Made by a program: the position numbers and the translations under genes | Part shown: one piece after another, positions 39,457-49,177 of the stretch | Position numbering within the stretch: the first letter of the stretch is position 1 | How the letters are laid out: the number at the start of each line of letters is the position of its first letter | The notes under the pieces: generated by a model | Database searches by the model: none | What the model was told of the DNA's origin: nothing | What the model saw: only the letters and a program-made list of their open reading frames with translations | NCBI RefSeq assembly: GCF_000622895.1 | Contig: NZ_AVCC01000006.1 | Location: 1 to 64,000, forward strand | Direction: 5' to 3' | Length of the DNA: 64,000 nucleotides | Origin: Herminiimonas sp. CN | Lineage (GTDB): Bacteria; Pseudomonadota; Gammaproteobacteria; Burkholderiales; Burkholderiaceae_D

Positions 39457-40482
39457 ATGACTCAATCCACTGCAAAAGACTTGCCGGCAACGTTCGGCCC
39501 CGGGCAGGCGCAACGCGCGCTCGGCCTCGCGCGCGACACGCTGCAAATCGAGGCTGACGCGATATTGGCGCTGAAGGATCGGCTAAACGCGGATAGCGGC
39601 CCGTTCGCGCGGGCGGTCGCCATCTTGTTTGCCTGCCACGGTCGGGTAGTGGTATCCGGCATGGGGAAATCCGGCCACATCGGCCGCAAGATTGCCTCGA
39701 CCCTGGCCTCGACCGGCACCCCGGCCCTGTTCGTCCACCCGGCCGAAGCCGCGCACGGCGATCTCGGCATGGTCACCGCGCAGGATGTCTTCATTTCGAT
39801 CTCGAACTCGGGCGAAGCGGCCGAACTGGTGGCGATCGTGCCGATCATCAAGCGCATGGGCGCCAAGCACATCGCCATGACCGGCAACGACGCCTCCAGC
39901 CTGGCGCAGCTGTCCGATGCACACCTGAACGCCGGGGTCGACCGCGAAGCCTGTCCGCTGAACCTGGCGCCGACCGCCAGCACCACCGCCACTCTGGCGC
40001 TGGGCGATGCGCTGGCGGTGGCGCTGCTGGATGCGCGCGGCTTCCAGGCCGAGGACTTTGCCCGCTCGCACCCCGGCGGTGCGCTTGGCCGCCGGCTGCT
40101 GACCCGTGTGCGCGACATCATGCGCAGCGGCGACGCGATTCCGGCCGTAACGGCCGACGCCTCGCTAAACGCCGCCCTGCTGGAGGTGTCCCGCAAAGGC
40201 ATCGCCATGACTGCGGTGGTGGACGACCGGTTTCACGCCATCGGGGTGTTTACCGACGGCGACTTGCGGCGCCTGATCGAACACGTGCAGGATTTCAGCA
40301 AACTGACGATCGCCGACGTGATGCACGCCAACCCGCGCACCATCGGCCCCGACCGGCTGGCGGTGGAAGCGGTTGAAATCATGGAACAGCACCGCATCAA
40401 CCAGTTGCTGGTGGCGGACGCCGACGGTGTACTGATCGGTGCGCTGCACATCCACGACCTGACGCGCGCCAAGGTAATCTGA
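39457..40482 (+). CDS. kdsD: Arabinose-5-phosphate isomerase
   Basis: 341 residues: an SIS sugar-isomerase domain (SGMGKSGHIGRKIASTLAST, then HPAEAAHGDLGMV) followed by two CBS domains (from about 215). It converts ribulose 5-phosphate to arabinose 5-phosphate, the first step toward the Kdo sugar of lipopolysaccharide. The ATG at 39457 begins the usual short N-terminus; an in-frame ATG 18 bases earlier is less likely. It leads a tightly packed operon with kdsC, lptC, lptA, lptB and rpoN. Confidence 0.95.
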   Translation: MTQSTAKDLPATFGPGQAQRALGLARDTLQIEADAILALKDRLNADSGPFARAVAILFACHGRVVVSGMGKSGHIGRKIASTLASTGTPALFVHPAEAAHGDLGMVTAQDVFISISNSGEAAELVAIVPIIKRMGAKHIAMTGNDASSLAQLSDAHLNAGVDREACPLNLAPTASTTATLALGDALAVALLDARGFQAEDFARSHPGGALGRRLLTRVRDIMRSGDAIPAVTADASLNAALLEVSRKGIAMTAVVDDRFHAIGVFTDGDLRRLIEHVQDFSKLTIADVMHANPRTIGPDRLAVEAVEIMEQHRINQLLVADADGVLIGALHIHDLTRAKVI

Positions 40483-41024
40483 TGACAGATAACGACCGCA
40501 TCGAACTGGCCCGGCAGCGCGCAGCCCAGGTCAGGCTGATGATCTTCGACGTCGACGGCATCCTGACCGACGGCAGCCTGCACTTCGGCCCGGATGGCGA
40601 AGTCATCAAGAGCTTCAACGTGCTCGACGGCCACGGCATCAAGCTGTTGCAGCAATCGGGCGTGGCCACCGCCATCATCAGCGCGCGCCAGTCGGCCATC
40701 GTGACGCGCCGCGCCACCGATCTGGGCATCATGCATGTGCAGCAGGGGATACACGACAAGCGGCGCGCCTTCGAACAACTGTTGGAGCAGACCGGGATTC
40801 CGATCCAGGCGTGCGGCTTCATCGGCGACGACGTGATCGACCTGCCGATCCTGACCCGGGTCGGTTTTGCCGCCAGCGTGCCGAACGGCCATCCCGAGGT
40901 CAGGCAGCGCGTCCATTACGTGACGCAGGCCGGCGGCGGACGCGGCGCGGCGCGCGAGGTATGCGACTTCATCCTGCGCGCGCAAGGAAATTACGCGGCG
41001 GCACTGGCGCCGTACCTGGCATGA
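40482..41024 (+). CDS. kdsC: 3-deoxy-manno-octulosonate-8-phosphatase
   Basis: 180 residues, a HAD-superfamily phosphatase without a cap domain. Motif I is IFDVDGILTDG with the nucleophile Asp; motif II Ser is in TAIISARQS, Lys in GIHDKRRAF and motif III in FIGDDVIDLPIL. It removes phosphate from Kdo 8-phosphate. The ATG overlaps the kdsD stop (TGATG), so translation is coupled. Confidence 0.96.
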   Translation: MTDNDRIELARQRAAQVRLMIFDVDGILTDGSLHFGPDGEVIKSFNVLDGHGIKLLQQSGVATAIISARQSAIVTRRATDLGIMHVQQGIHDKRRAFEQLLEQTGIPIQACGFIGDDVIDLPILTRVGFAASVPNGHPEVRQRVHYVTQAGGGRGAAREVCDFILRAQGNYAAALAPYLA

Positions 41025-41617
41025 AAAACGCCGGCTCGACCTACCGCCTGCGCCTGATCGTGATCATTGCGCTGGGCGTGGCCATGACGCTGGGCAGTTT
41101 CTGGGTACTGGAAGTGATGCGCAAAAACAGTATCGACAACGCAGCGGGGATGGTTCGCAGCGAGCCCGACTTCTATGTGAATGAGTTCAAATTCATCCAG
41201 CTTGCCAAAAATGGCCAGTTGCACTACAAGATGTCCGGTGCCAGACTCACCCACGAGCCGCTGCATGACTCTTACCGGATCGCACAACCGGTCATCAGCA
41301 ACCTGGGACTGGCACGCGCGCCGATGACGATGCGAGCCGAAAGCGCGATGATAGAAGACGATAACAGCAAAGTGCATCTGTACAAGAATGTGCGCATCGA
41401 TCGCCCTGCGGCCGGTTCAAGTCAGGCCCTACACCTCGAAACCGAATACCTGCTGCTATTGCCCGACGTGGATGTGATGCAGTCCGACCGGCCGGTAAAA
41501 TTGGTCCTGGGCCAGTCCACGCTGTCCGGCAATAGCATGTTTGCCAACAACGCCACCCGGGAACTGCGTGTCGAAGGCAATGTGCGCGGCAGCTTCACAG
41601 CAGCTCCGGTACATTGA
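41021..41617 (+). CDS. lptC: LPS export protein LptC
   Basis: 198 residues. A single N-terminal membrane helix (LIVIIALGVAMTLGSFWVL) anchors a periplasmic beta-jellyroll that includes the motif FKFIQLAKNGQLHYKMSGARL and LLPDVDVMQSDRPVKL. LptC joins the LptB2FG transporter to the LptA bridge. It overlaps the kdsC stop by four bases (ATGA). Confidence 0.93.
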   Translation: MKNAGSTYRLRLIVIIALGVAMTLGSFWVLEVMRKNSIDNAAGMVRSEPDFYVNEFKFIQLAKNGQLHYKMSGARLTHEPLHDSYRIAQPVISNLGLARAPMTMRAESAMIEDDNSKVHLYKNVRIDRPAAGSSQALHLETEYLLLLPDVDVMQSDRPVKLVLGQSTLSGNSMFANNATRELRVEGNVRGSFTAAPVH

Positions 41618-41667
41618 TGCATGCGTCGAACCTGCGGCAACCCATCCTCCTTGATAGGAATAGCGTT

Positions 41668-42216
41668 ATGAAACGGTGTTTTCTGATGTCCCTGACGCTG
41701 GCCGGAATGATTTTTTCTGCCGGCGCACTGGCCGAGAAAGCCGATGCGGACAAGCCGACCAACATTGAAGCCAACCGGATGTCTTACGACGACCTCAAAC
41801 AGATCAATACTTTCATCGGCAACGTCGTCCTGACGCGCGGCACGCTGCTGATGAAAGCCGGCAAGGTGGTCGTCACGACCGATCCGGCCGGCTACCAGTT
41901 CGCCACCCTGTACGGCGCACCGGGCGCATTGGCGACCTTCCGCCAGAAGCGCGACGGCGGCCCCGATCTGTGGGTGGAGGGGCAAGCCGAGCGGATCGAA
42001 TACGATGCCAAGACCGAAATTGCCAAATTGTTTACACGCGCAAAATTGAAGCGTCTCGATGGCAGCAAGACGGTTGACGAAGTCGAAGGCGAATTCATTT
42101 CCTACGATAGCGGCAGCGAATTCTTCAACGTCACTAACAGCGCCGGCGGCGCCAGCACGCCGGGCAGCGGGCGCATCAAGGTGACCATCCAGCCGCGCAC
42201 TGCAAAGGGCCAATAA
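41668..42216 (+). CDS. lptA: LPS transport periplasmic protein LptA
   Basis: 182 residues with a signal peptide (RCFLMSLTLAGMIFSAGALA) and the OstA/LptA beta-jellyroll: PTNIEANRMSYDDLKQINTF, GNVVLTRGTLLMKAGKVV, and WVEGQAERIEYDAKTEIAKL. It polymerises into the bridge that carries LPS across the periplasm. The ATG at 41668 is chosen over ATG 41617 because it starts the signal peptide correctly and has AGGA about ten bases upstream. Confidence 0.92.
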   Translation: MKRCFLMSLTLAGMIFSAGALAEKADADKPTNIEANRMSYDDLKQINTFIGNVVLTRGTLLMKAGKVVVTTDPAGYQFATLYGAPGALATFRQKRDGGPDLWVEGQAERIEYDAKTEIAKLFTRAKLKRLDGSKTVDEVEGEFISYDSGSEFFNVTNSAGGASTPGSGRIKVTIQPRTAKGQ

Positions 42217-42217
42217 G

Positions 42218-42964
42218 ATGAACCACTCCAGTACCCTGCGCGTGCGCGGCCTGCAAAAGAGTTACAGCAAGCGGCTGGTGGTGCGCGATATCTCGCTGGA
42301 CGTAAACAGCGGCGAAGTGGTCGGCCTGCTGGGCCCCAACGGCGCCGGCAAGACCACGTCGTTCTACATGATCGTAGGCCTGGTGCCGTCGGATGCCGGC
42401 GCCATCGACCTCGACGGCGTCGACATCTCGCGCCTGCCGATCCACCGTCGCGCGGTGCTCGGCCTGTCCTACCTGCCGCAGGAAGCCTCGGTGTTTCGCA
42501 AGCTGACGGTCGAAGACAATATCCGTGCAGTGCTGGAACTGCAACAGGAAAACGGCAAGGCGCTCTCGAAAGCCGCCATTGAAGAACGCCTGAACAGCCT
42601 GCTGGCCGACCTGCAAATTGAAAAGCTGCGCGAAAACCAGGCGCTGTCGCTGTCCGGCGGCGAGCGCCGGAGGGTCGAGATCGCTCGCGCGCTGGGTACC
42701 AACCCGCGCTTCATCCTGCTCGACGAACCGTTTGCCGGGGTCGATCCGATTGCCGTGATCGAGATTCAGCGCATCGTGCGCTTTCTCAAGGAACGCGGCA
42801 TCGGCGTGCTGATCACCGACCACAATGTGCGCGAAACCCTCGGCATCTGCGACCGCGCCTACATCATCAACCAGGGCGCCGTACTGGCCAGCGGCCAGCC
42901 CGACGACATCATCGAAGATCCCTCGGTACGACGCGTGTACCTGGGCGAACATTTCCGCATGTAA
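42218..42964 (+). CDS. lptB: LPS export ABC transporter ATPase LptB
   Basis: 248 residues, a soluble ABC ATPase. Walker [18 protein letters not shown]-loop YLPQEASVF, signature [15 protein letters not shown], Walker [14 protein letters not shown] and switch His in [10 protein letters not shown] are all present. As a dimer with LptF and LptG it drives LPS extraction from the inner membrane; lptF and lptG are not in this window. It begins one base after the lptA stop. Confidence 0.96.
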   Translation: MNHSSTLRVRGLQKSYSKRLVVRDISLDVNSGEVVGLLGPNGAGKTTSFYMIVGLVPSDAGAIDLDGVDISRLPIHRRAVLGLSYLPQEASVFRKLTVEDNIRAVLELQQENGKALSKAAIEERLNSLLADLQIEKLRENQALSLSGGERRRVEIARALGTNPRFILLDEPFAGVDPIAVIEIQRIVRFLKERGIGVLITDHNVRETLGICDRAYIINQGAVLASGQPDDIIEDPSVRRVYLGEHFRM

Positions 42965-42998
42965 AGACAGACTACCTCATGCGACAAGGCTTTTCGGT

Positions 42999-44465
42999 AT
43001 GAAGCAATCACTCCAGCTGCGCACCTCGCAGCATCTTGCGCTGACGCCGCAGTTGCAGCAATCGATTCGCCTGTTGCAGCTGTCGACGCTGGAGCTGCAT
43101 CAGGAGCTGGAACAGATTCTGTCCGACAATCCGCTGCTGGAACGGCTGGACGATCCGCTCGACCATTCGGTGCGTCTGCTGGCCGACGGCGCGCTCAGCA
43201 GCAGCCATACCGCCGCCGAAACCGCCCCGGCCAGTACGCCCGACAGCACTGCGGCCGAAACGGATGCCGGATTCGATGCGCCCGATACGCCGCCCGCGGC
43301 CGAATCGGACTGGGGTTTTGACGATGTGGCGCGCACCAACAAGGCACCGGAGGACGATGACGGCCGCGCCCAGCTCGGCGCGCACGAATGCACGCTACGC
43401 GAGCATTTGCTGGAGCAGGCCCATGTGAGCCTGCATCTGCAGCGCGATCGCGCATTGCTGGAATTACTGATTGATGCACTCGACGACAACGGCTACCTGG
43501 AAGAGTCTCTCGAAACGATCCATGCCCGCCTGCCACCCGAACTCGATATCGAACCGGAAGACCTGTCGTTCGCGCTGGCCCTGCTGCAAAGCTTCGATCC
43601 GGCCGGCGTTGGCGCGCGCACCCCGTCGGAATGCCTTGCGCTGCAAATCCGCCGCCTGCCGAAAGCGCCGTTCGTGACGCGACGCCTGGCGCTTGCCATT
43701 GTCGAACAGCACCTGCCCCTGTTTGCCCAGCGCGACTTCAGCAAACTCCGGAAACTGCTCGACTGCGACGATGAGGATTTGCGCGAAGCACAGGTGCTGA
43801 TCAGGCAATGCAATCCGCACCCGGGCGCAGCGTTCGGCGGCGACAGTTCCGACTATGTGGTGCCCGACGTCATTGTGCGGCCCTGGAAAAACGACTGGCA
43901 GGTGAGCTTGAACCAGGATGTCATGCCGCGCCTGCGGGTCAATGCGCTGTATGCCAATATACTCAAGCAAGGCAAGGGCGATGGTTCGATGGCGTCGCAA
44001 CTGCAGGAAGCGAAATGGCTGGTCAAGAACATGCGCCAGCGCTTCGATACGATTTTGCGCGTTGCGCAAGCGATTGTCGATCGGCAACGGAACTTTTTCG
44101 CCCACGGCGCAGTTGCCATGCGGCCTCTTGTTTTGCGTGAAATTGCTGATACACTAGACCTGCACGAGAGCACAATCTCGCGTGTCACCACCCAAAAATA
44201 CATGCTCACACCGCATGGCATGTTTGAGTTGAAATACTTCTTCGGCAGTCATGTCGCCACCGAAACCGGAGGGGAAGCTTCCTCCACGGCAATCCGCGCA
44301 CTCATCAAGCAACTGATAGGAGCTGAAAACCAGAAAATCCCACTTTCCGATAGCAAAATCGCCGACATGCTGGGCGAGCAAGGCATGGTCATCGCGCGCC
44401 GCACCGTCGCAAAGTACCGCGAGGCGCTGAAGATCCCGCCTGTCAACCTGCGAAAGTCTCTGTAG
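42999..44465 (+). CDS. rpoN: RNA polymerase sigma-54 factor
   Basis: 488 residues from an ATG at 42999. Region I is the Gln-rich activator-contact segment ([20 protein letters not shown]), region II is acidic and variable (about 65-125), and region III has the core-binding and DNA-binding parts, ending in the RpoN box [12 protein letters not shown] that contacts the -24 element. Its position behind lptB is the standard one. No adjacent activator is present. Confidence 0.96.
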   Translation: MKQSLQLRTSQHLALTPQLQQSIRLLQLSTLELHQELEQILSDNPLLERLDDPLDHSVRLLADGALSSSHTAAETAPASTPDSTAAETDAGFDAPDTPPAAESDWGFDDVARTNKAPEDDDGRAQLGAHECTLREHLLEQAHVSLHLQRDRALLELLIDALDDNGYLEESLETIHARLPPELDIEPEDLSFALALLQSFDPAGVGARTPSECLALQIRRLPKAPFVTRRLALAIVEQHLPLFAQRDFSKLRKLLDCDDEDLREAQVLIRQCNPHPGAAFGGDSSDYVVPDVIVRPWKNDWQVSLNQDVMPRLRVNALYANILKQGKGDGSMASQLQEAKWLVKNMRQRFDTILRVAQAIVDRQRNFFAHGAVAMRPLVLREIADTLDLHESTISRVTTQKYMLTPHGMFELKYFFGSHVATETGGEASSTAIRALIKQLIGAENQKIPLSDSKIADMLGEQGMVIARRTVAKYREALKIPPVNLRKSL

Positions 44466-44570
44466 TCCGGTCGTTTGTAGTTTTTGCAATGCAGTTACGT
44501 TGTTGTGTCCTGACTCTGGCCGACAGTTCGGGCCGGTGGCGCGCAGCGACAACTTCCATAGGAGTGCTTT

Positions 44571-44936
44571 ATGAACCTCACCATCAGTGGACATCACCTC
44601 GAAGTAACCCCTGCCATTCGTGACTACGTAGCATCCAAAATCGAGCGCATCACGCGCCACTTCGATCATGTCATTGATATAGCGGTCATCCTGGCCGTGG
44701 ATAAGCTCCCCGAAAAAGAAAAACGGCAACGCGCCGAAATCACCCTGAATGTCAGCGGAAAGGCCCTGCATGCCGAAAGCGCGGACCAAAACCTGTACGC
44801 GGCCATCGACATGCTGATCGACAAGCTCGACCGCCAGGTCATCAAGCACAAAAGCAAGGTACAAGACCATCAGCACGATGCCATCAAGCACCTGAACGGC
44901 GAACCCGAGTTGCCGGAAGCACCCGCGATTTCCTGA
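44571..44936 (+). CDS. hpf: Ribosome hibernation promoting factor
   Basis: 121 residues, the short HPF/YfiA-type protein: NLTISGHHLEVTPAIRDYVA, then HFDHVIDIAVILAVDK and the RQVIKHKSKVQDH basic end. It binds idle 30S subunits and favours inactive ribosome dimers in stationary phase. The ATG has a TAGGAG Shine-Dalgarno. Location right after rpoN is typical of proteobacteria. Confidence 0.95.
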   Translation: MNLTISGHHLEVTPAIRDYVASKIERITRHFDHVIDIAVILAVDKLPEKEKRQRAEITLNVSGKALHAESADQNLYAAIDMLIDKLDRQVIKHKSKVQDHQHDAIKHLNGEPELPEAPAIS

Positions 44937-44977
44937 ATGGAGATACGCATAGTCGAACAATTCGACTCGCAACGATC

Positions 44978-45004
44978 AAGGGCGCACACTTTGCGCCCTT
45001 TTTT
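44978..45004 (+). terminator. Rho-independent terminator of the kdsD-hpf operon
   Basis: Stem AAGGGCGCA (44978-44986) and TGCGCCCTT (44992-45000) followed by TTTT. The right arm with its T-run (GCGCCCTTTTTT) is immediately repeated once more, giving a second possible pairing and a longer T-rich tail. Confidence 0.9.
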
Positions 45005-45107
45005 GCGCCCTTTTTTGCACCTGATACACTTGTCGGGCAGCAGGCAAGAAACCTGCTATCGTTACCGCACTGCAATTCCACTCACACTTCCGGCACGCAT
45101 CCGCACC

Positions 45108-46199
45108 ATGACTGAACACGTTCAAATTTCGACTGAAAACCAGATCGGCTGCATCACGCTGGATCGTCCCAAGGCGCTCAATTCCTTATCGCTGGAGATG
45201 ATCCGCGCCATCACCGCAGCGCTGCTGGCGTGGCGCGCGGATGCCGGCATCCGCGCGGTGCTGATCCGCAGCAGCAGCGAAAAGGCTTTCTGCGCAGGCG
45301 GCGATATCCGTTTTTTCTATGATGTCGGCACCGCAACGCCGCGCGGCGGCAGTGCGTTGCTGGAGGATTTTTTTACTGAAGAATATGCGCTGAACCACCT
45401 GATCCACGCCTATCCGAAGCCGTATATCGCGCTGATGGATGGGGTGGTGATGGGCGGCGGCATGGGCGTGGCGCAGGCCGGCCCTGGTTCCCGGCTGCGC
45501 ATCGTGACCGAACGCACCAAAATGGCGATGCCGGAAGTCAATATCGGTTTGTTTCCGGACGTCGGCGGCGGCTATTTCCTGTCGCATTGCGCAGGGCAGC
45601 TCGGCACCTATCTGGGAGTCAGCGGCGAAATCATCGCGGCGGCAGACGCCTTGCATGCCGGCCTGGCCGATGTCTTCGTGCCATCGGCGCAATTGCCGGC
45701 GCTAACAGCATTGCTGCGCTCCGGCCACGAACTTGATGTGCGAGCAGTCGTGCGCGACTTTGCGGCCTGCTTGAGTAGCCCGATCGCACCTGAAGCGAGC
45801 ATGCTGGCGACCCATCGGGCCGCGATCGATCGCCATTTTGCTGCGGATTCGGTGCCGGCCATCGTTGCCTCGCTGGCACAGGACGACTCGCCGTTCGCCC
45901 GGAAAACCCTGGCCGTCATGCAAAAACGCTCGCCGCTGATGATGTGCGTGACGCTGGAGCAGATCCGGCGCAGCGCTGCGCTGGACGTGGCCGACTGCCT
46001 GCGCATGGAGCGCAGCATGGTGCGGCATTGCTTCGAACACGGCGAAGTCATCGAAGGCGTGCGGGCGCTGGTGGTGGACAAGGATAACGCGCCGCAGTGG
46101 AACCCGGCCACGCTGGCGGAAGTGACGCCGGAACTGGTCAATGGCTTCTTCGCACCGGCCTGGCCGCCGCACGCGCACCCGCTACGGACCTTGGCATGA
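45108..46199 (+). CDS. Enoyl-CoA hydratase/isomerase family, 3-hydroxyisobutyryl-CoA hydrolase-like
   Basis: 363 residues. The crotonase core is clear: LDRPKALNSLSLEMI, EKAFCAGGDIRFFYD, MDGVVMGGGMGVAQ and MPEVNIGLFPDVGGGYFLS, with the Glu and Asp positions used by 3-hydroxyisobutyryl-CoA hydrolases. The length and the C-terminal half (LEQIRRSAALDVADCLRMER) match that subgroup rather than short enoyl-CoA hydratases. It may act in valine catabolism, but no other valine genes are nearby. ATG 45108 is preferred to the long upstream frame that runs through the hpf terminator. Confidence 0.82.
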   Translation: MTEHVQISTENQIGCITLDRPKALNSLSLEMIRAITAALLAWRADAGIRAVLIRSSSEKAFCAGGDIRFFYDVGTATPRGGSALLEDFFTEEYALNHLIHAYPKPYIALMDGVVMGGGMGVAQAGPGSRLRIVTERTKMAMPEVNIGLFPDVGGGYFLSHCAGQLGTYLGVSGEIIAAADALHAGLADVFVPSAQLPALTALLRSGHELDVRAVVRDFAACLSSPIAPEASMLATHRAAIDRHFAADSVPAIVASLAQDDSPFARKTLAVMQKRSPLMMCVTLEQIRRSAALDVADCLRMERSMVRHCFEHGEVIEGVRALVVDKDNAPQWNPATLAEVTPELVNGFFAPAWPPHAHPLRTLA

Positions 46200-46208
46200 A
46201 TTCATAAT

Positions 46209-46258
46209 ATAGGGAGTATGAAAAAAAACAGCGCCATTGCCGCATAATTTATATGCGG
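46209..46258 (-). repeat. Full copy of the dispersed intergenic repeat (inverted)
   Basis: ATAGGGAGTATG (46209-46220) is the reverse complement of CATACTCCCTAT; it is followed by an A-tract and then the palindrome CCGCATA-ATTTA-TATGCGG (46240-46258). The same parts in the opposite orientation occur at 59691-59740. It lies in the short gap between two converging genes. Confidence 0.7.
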
Positions 46259-46264
46259 AAAATT

Positions 46265-46288
46265 AAAAATACATGCTGGTGTATTTTT
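46265..46288. terminator. Probable bidirectional terminator between converging genes
   Basis: AAAAATACA (46265-46273) and TGTATTTTT (46280-46288) form a 9-bp hairpin with A/T tracts on both sides. It sits between the crotonase gene (plus) and dgt (minus), 13 bases past the dgt stop. The stem is AT-rich, so termination may be modest. Confidence 0.55.
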
Positions 46289-46301
46289 AGCTGCCAGGTG
46301 A

Positions 46302-47444
46302 TCAGATTTCTTCCACTACGAACAAGCGCCGATGCTCGCGCATCGCGTAACGGTCGGTCATGCCGGCGATGTAGTCGGCGATTTTGCGCGCCTGCGCCTG
46401 CAAGTCATGCTGTCCGGCGGGCAGGCGGTAGTCGGGCGGCAACAGGATCGGCTCTGCCATGAAAGCATCGAACAAGGCGGTGATGATGCGGCGCGCCTTG
46501 GTCGTCATCCGGTTGACTAGATAGTGGCGGTACAGATTTTCGTGCAGGAAGCGCTTCAGCAGCGCGGCATCCTGCCGCATCGGGTCCGAAAACGCGATCA
46601 GCTTGCCGGCATTGCGCACGTCGTCGATCGATGCCGGCTGTACTTCGGCGATGCGGGCCTCGGAAGTCTGGATCAAATCGACGATCAGTGCATTAATCAT
46701 GCGGCGCACCGTTTCATGGATCGCGCGCCGCCCGCTGATGCCAGGAAAAACCGCTTCGACTTCGCGCCGGTGGCGCGCGAACAGATCGACCTCGGCCAAT
46801 TGCTCGACCGTCAGCAAACCGGAGCGCAAGCCGTCATCGATGTCGTGATTGTTGTAGGCGATTGCATCGGCCAGATTGGCCAGCTGCGCTTCCAGCGATG
46901 GCTGCTTGCGCTCGATGAAGCGCCGGCCGATGGTTCCGAGACTGGCTGCATTTTCCAGAGAGCAATGCTTGAGGATGCCCTCGCGGGTTTCGAAAGTCAG
47001 GTTCAGGCCATCGAAAGCGCCGTAGCGCTCTTCCAGCGCGTCAACCAGGCGCAGGCTTTGCAGGTTGTGTTCGAAGCCGCCGTAATCCTTCATGCAGGCG
47101 TTCAGCGCATCCTGTCCGGCGTGGCCGAACGGCGTGTGGCCCAGATCGTGCGCCAGCGAGATCGCTTCGATCAGATCTTCGTTCAGGCGCAGATTGCGCG
47201 CCACCGAACGGGCGATTTGCGCCACTTCCAGGCTATGCGTCAAACGGGTGCGAAACAGGTCGCCCTCGTGATTGACGAAGACTTGCGTCTTGTATTCCAG
47301 CCGGCGAAAGGCGGCGCAGTGGATGATGCGGTCGCGGTCGCGCTGGAACTCGGTGCGCGAGGATGATGGCGGCTCGGCAAAACGCCGCCCTTGCGAGGTA
47401 GCCGACAAGGCGGCGTAAGGTGCAAGGTGGGCGTCGAGGTTCAT
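46302..47444 (-). CDS. dgt: Deoxyguanosinetriphosphate triphosphohydrolase-like protein
   Basis: 380 residues, an HD-domain dNTP triphosphohydrolase. Metal-binding residues are seen in [16 protein letters not shown] and [17 protein letters not shown], and later in [17 protein letters not shown]. It hydrolyses dNTPs to nucleosides and triphosphate and so adjusts nucleotide pools. It follows the aroKB gene by 9 bases on the same strand, the usual Burkholderiales order. Confidence 0.92.
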   Translation of the reverse strand: MNLDAHLAPYAALSATSQGRRFAEPPSSSRTEFQRDRDRIIHCAAFRRLEYKTQVFVNHEGDLFRTRLTHSLEVAQIARSVARNLRLNEDLIEAISLAHDLGHTPFGHAGQDALNACMKDYGGFEHNLQSLRLVDALEERYGAFDGLNLTFETREGILKHCSLENAASLGTIGRRFIERKQPSLEAQLANLADAIAYNNHDIDDGLRSGLLTVEQLAEVDLFARHRREVEAVFPGISGRRAIHETVRRMINALIVDLIQTSEARIAEVQPASIDDVRNAGKLIAFSDPMRQDAALLKRFLHENLYRHYLVNRMTTKARRIITALFDAFMAEPILLPPDYRLPAGQHDLQAQARKIADYIAGMTDRYAMREHRRLFVVEEI

Positions 47445-47453
47445 AAATCGCGC

Positions 47454-49121
47454 TTAATGGATTGCGGCTTGCAGTGTCGCTTGCAGAACGTCCGGCGGCA
47501 CGCTCATGATCACAGGTTTGCCCAACGGCTTGAGCAGGATGAACTTGATTCGGCCGCCTTCATTCTTCTTGTCGACTTCCATCAGCTCCAGCCAGCGCGC
47601 CTGGCCCAGATCGGGCGCCACCGTCGGCAAGCCTGCCGCTTGCACCAGATTGACGACCCGGACCTTGCTCACATAATCGATGAATCCAAGCCGATACGAC
47701 AGATCGGCCGCCATTGCCATGCCGCAGCCGACCGCCTCGCCATGCAGCCATTTGCCGTAGCCGAGGCCGGATTCGATCGCATGACCGAAGGTATGACCGA
47801 AGTTGAGTATGGCGCGCAAACCGCCTTCGCGCTCATCCTGGCGCACCACATCGGCCTTGATTGCGCAGGAACGGCGGATTGCCTCGGCAATCACGGCAGT
47901 ATCGCGCGCCACCAGTTGGGCGATGTTAGCCTCGATCCAGTCAAAAAACGGCGCATCGATGATGGCTGCCACCTTGATGATCTCGGCCAAGCCGGCAGCC
48001 AGTTCGCGCGCTGGCAGGGTGGCCAGCGTGGTGGTGTCGGTGATGACCGCCTGCGGCTGGTAAAACGCGCCGATCATGTTCTTGCCCAGCGGATGATTGA
48101 TGCCGGTCTTGCCGCCGACCGAAGAATCGACTTGCGACAGCAAGGTGGTCGGGACCTGGATGAACGGAATGCCGCGCATGTAACTGGCGGCCGCAAACCC
48201 GGTCAGATCGCCGATGACGCCGCCGCCGAGCGCAATCAGGGTGGTCTTGCGGTCGCATTTTGCGCCCAGCAAGGCATCGAAAATCTGCATCAGGCTGGCC
48301 CAGTCCTTGTGTTCCTCGCCATCGGGCAGGATGATGCTCATGACCTGCTTGCCGGCAGCCTGCAACGCCTGCGTGAACGGCTCCAGATACAGGGGCGCCA
48401 CCGTGGTATTGGTCACCACCGCCACCCGCTGGCCCTGAATATGGTGGCTGATCAAATCGGCGTCGGTCAGCAATGACTGGCCAATGATGATCGGATAGCT
48501 GCGGCTACCCAGATCGACTTTCAATTGCACGGGGAAATATTGCGAAGTATTCATCTGTTGCTGTGTGTACGGGCGTGCGCCTGATGTGCAAGTATGCGCG
48601 TCAGGCGCTGTCAAACCCAGTTGGTTCAGGATCGAATGCACCATGAATTGTACATTCGGCCGCCCGGTATCGATTACGACGTGGGCAATTTCACGATACA
48701 GCGGATCGCGCTGGCGACTGAGTTCTTCCAGCCGTTTGCGCGGATCGGCAGTCTGCAGCAAAGGCCGATTCTTGTCATGCCCGGTGCGCTGCAAAATGTT
48801 CTGTACGCTGGTGCGTAAATACACTACCGTGCCGCGTTCATGCAGATAAGCCCTGCTTTGCGCATCGAGAATCGCTCCGCCGCCGGTGGCCAGCACAATG
48901 CCCCGCTCTGCGGTCAGGTCGCGAATCACTTCCGCTTCGCGCCGGCGAAAACTCTCCTCCCCTTCGATTTCAAAAATCCATGGAATTGACGCACCGGTGC
49001 GCGCCTCGATCTCATGGTCGGAATCGACGAAACGCTTGTTCAGCTTCTTGGCCAGCGCGCGCCCAACGGTGGTTTTGCCGGCACCCATCAGGCCGACGAG
49101 GAAAATATTATTGGAAGTCAT
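47454..49121 (-). CDS. aroKB: Fused shikimate kinase / 3-dehydroquinate synthase
   Basis: One continuous frame of 555 residues covers two shikimate-pathway enzymes that are separate proteins in most bacteria. Residues 1-170 are shikimate kinase (P-loop [25 protein letters not shown]). Residues from about Met190 ([16 protein letters not shown]) are a full-length dehydroquinate synthase ([49 protein letters not shown]). The linker of about 20 residues has no stop codon, and no Shine-Dalgarno precedes Met190, so a real fusion is likely. A separate internal start cannot be excluded. The kinase start at 49121 is chosen over 49136 for fit to the family. Confidence 0.88.
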   Translation of the reverse strand: MTSNNIFLVGLMGAGKTTVGRALAKKLNKRFVDSDHEIEARTGASIPWIFEIEGEESFRRREAEVIRDLTAERGIVLATGGGAILDAQSRAYLHERGTVVYLRTSVQNILQRTGHDKNRPLLQTADPRKRLEELSRQRDPLYREIAHVVIDTGRPNVQFMVHSILNQLGLTAPDAHTCTSGARPYTQQQMNTSQYFPVQLKVDLGSRSYPIIIGQSLLTDADLISHHIQGQRVAVVTNTTVAPLYLEPFTQALQAAGKQVMSIILPDGEEHKDWASLMQIFDALLGAKCDRKTTLIALGGGVIGDLTGFAAASYMRGIPFIQVPTTLLSQVDSSVGGKTGINHPLGKNMIGAFYQPQAVITDTTTLATLPARELAAGLAEIIKVAAIIDAPFFDWIEANIAQLVARDTAVIAEAIRRSCAIKADVVRQDEREGGLRAILNFGHTFGHAIESGLGYGKWLHGEAVGCGMAMAADLSYRLGFIDYVSKVRVVNLVQAAGLPTVAPDLGQARWLELMEVDKKNEGGRIKFILLKPLGKPVIMSVPPDVLQATLQAAIH

Positions 49122-49137
49122 TGGTGAATTGTGCATC

Positions 49138-49165
49138 AAAAACCCGGGAAATCCCCGGTTTTTGT
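49138..49165 (-). terminator. Terminator-like hairpin between the lipoprotein gene and aroKB
   Basis: Around 49138-49165, AAAAACCCGGG and CCCCGGTTTTT pair with one mismatch over a 4-base loop and leave T-runs on both strands. It lies just past the stop of the lipoprotein gene and before the aroKB start, so aroKB may have its own promoter or depend on readthrough. Confidence 0.65.
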
Positions 49166-49177
49166 GAAGAATTTCTG

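Noticed and set aside
44951-44968. Palindrome AGTCGAA-CAA-TTCGACT considered as a second hpf terminator
   Set aside because: It is short and not followed by a T-run; the hairpin at 44978-45004 is the clear terminator.
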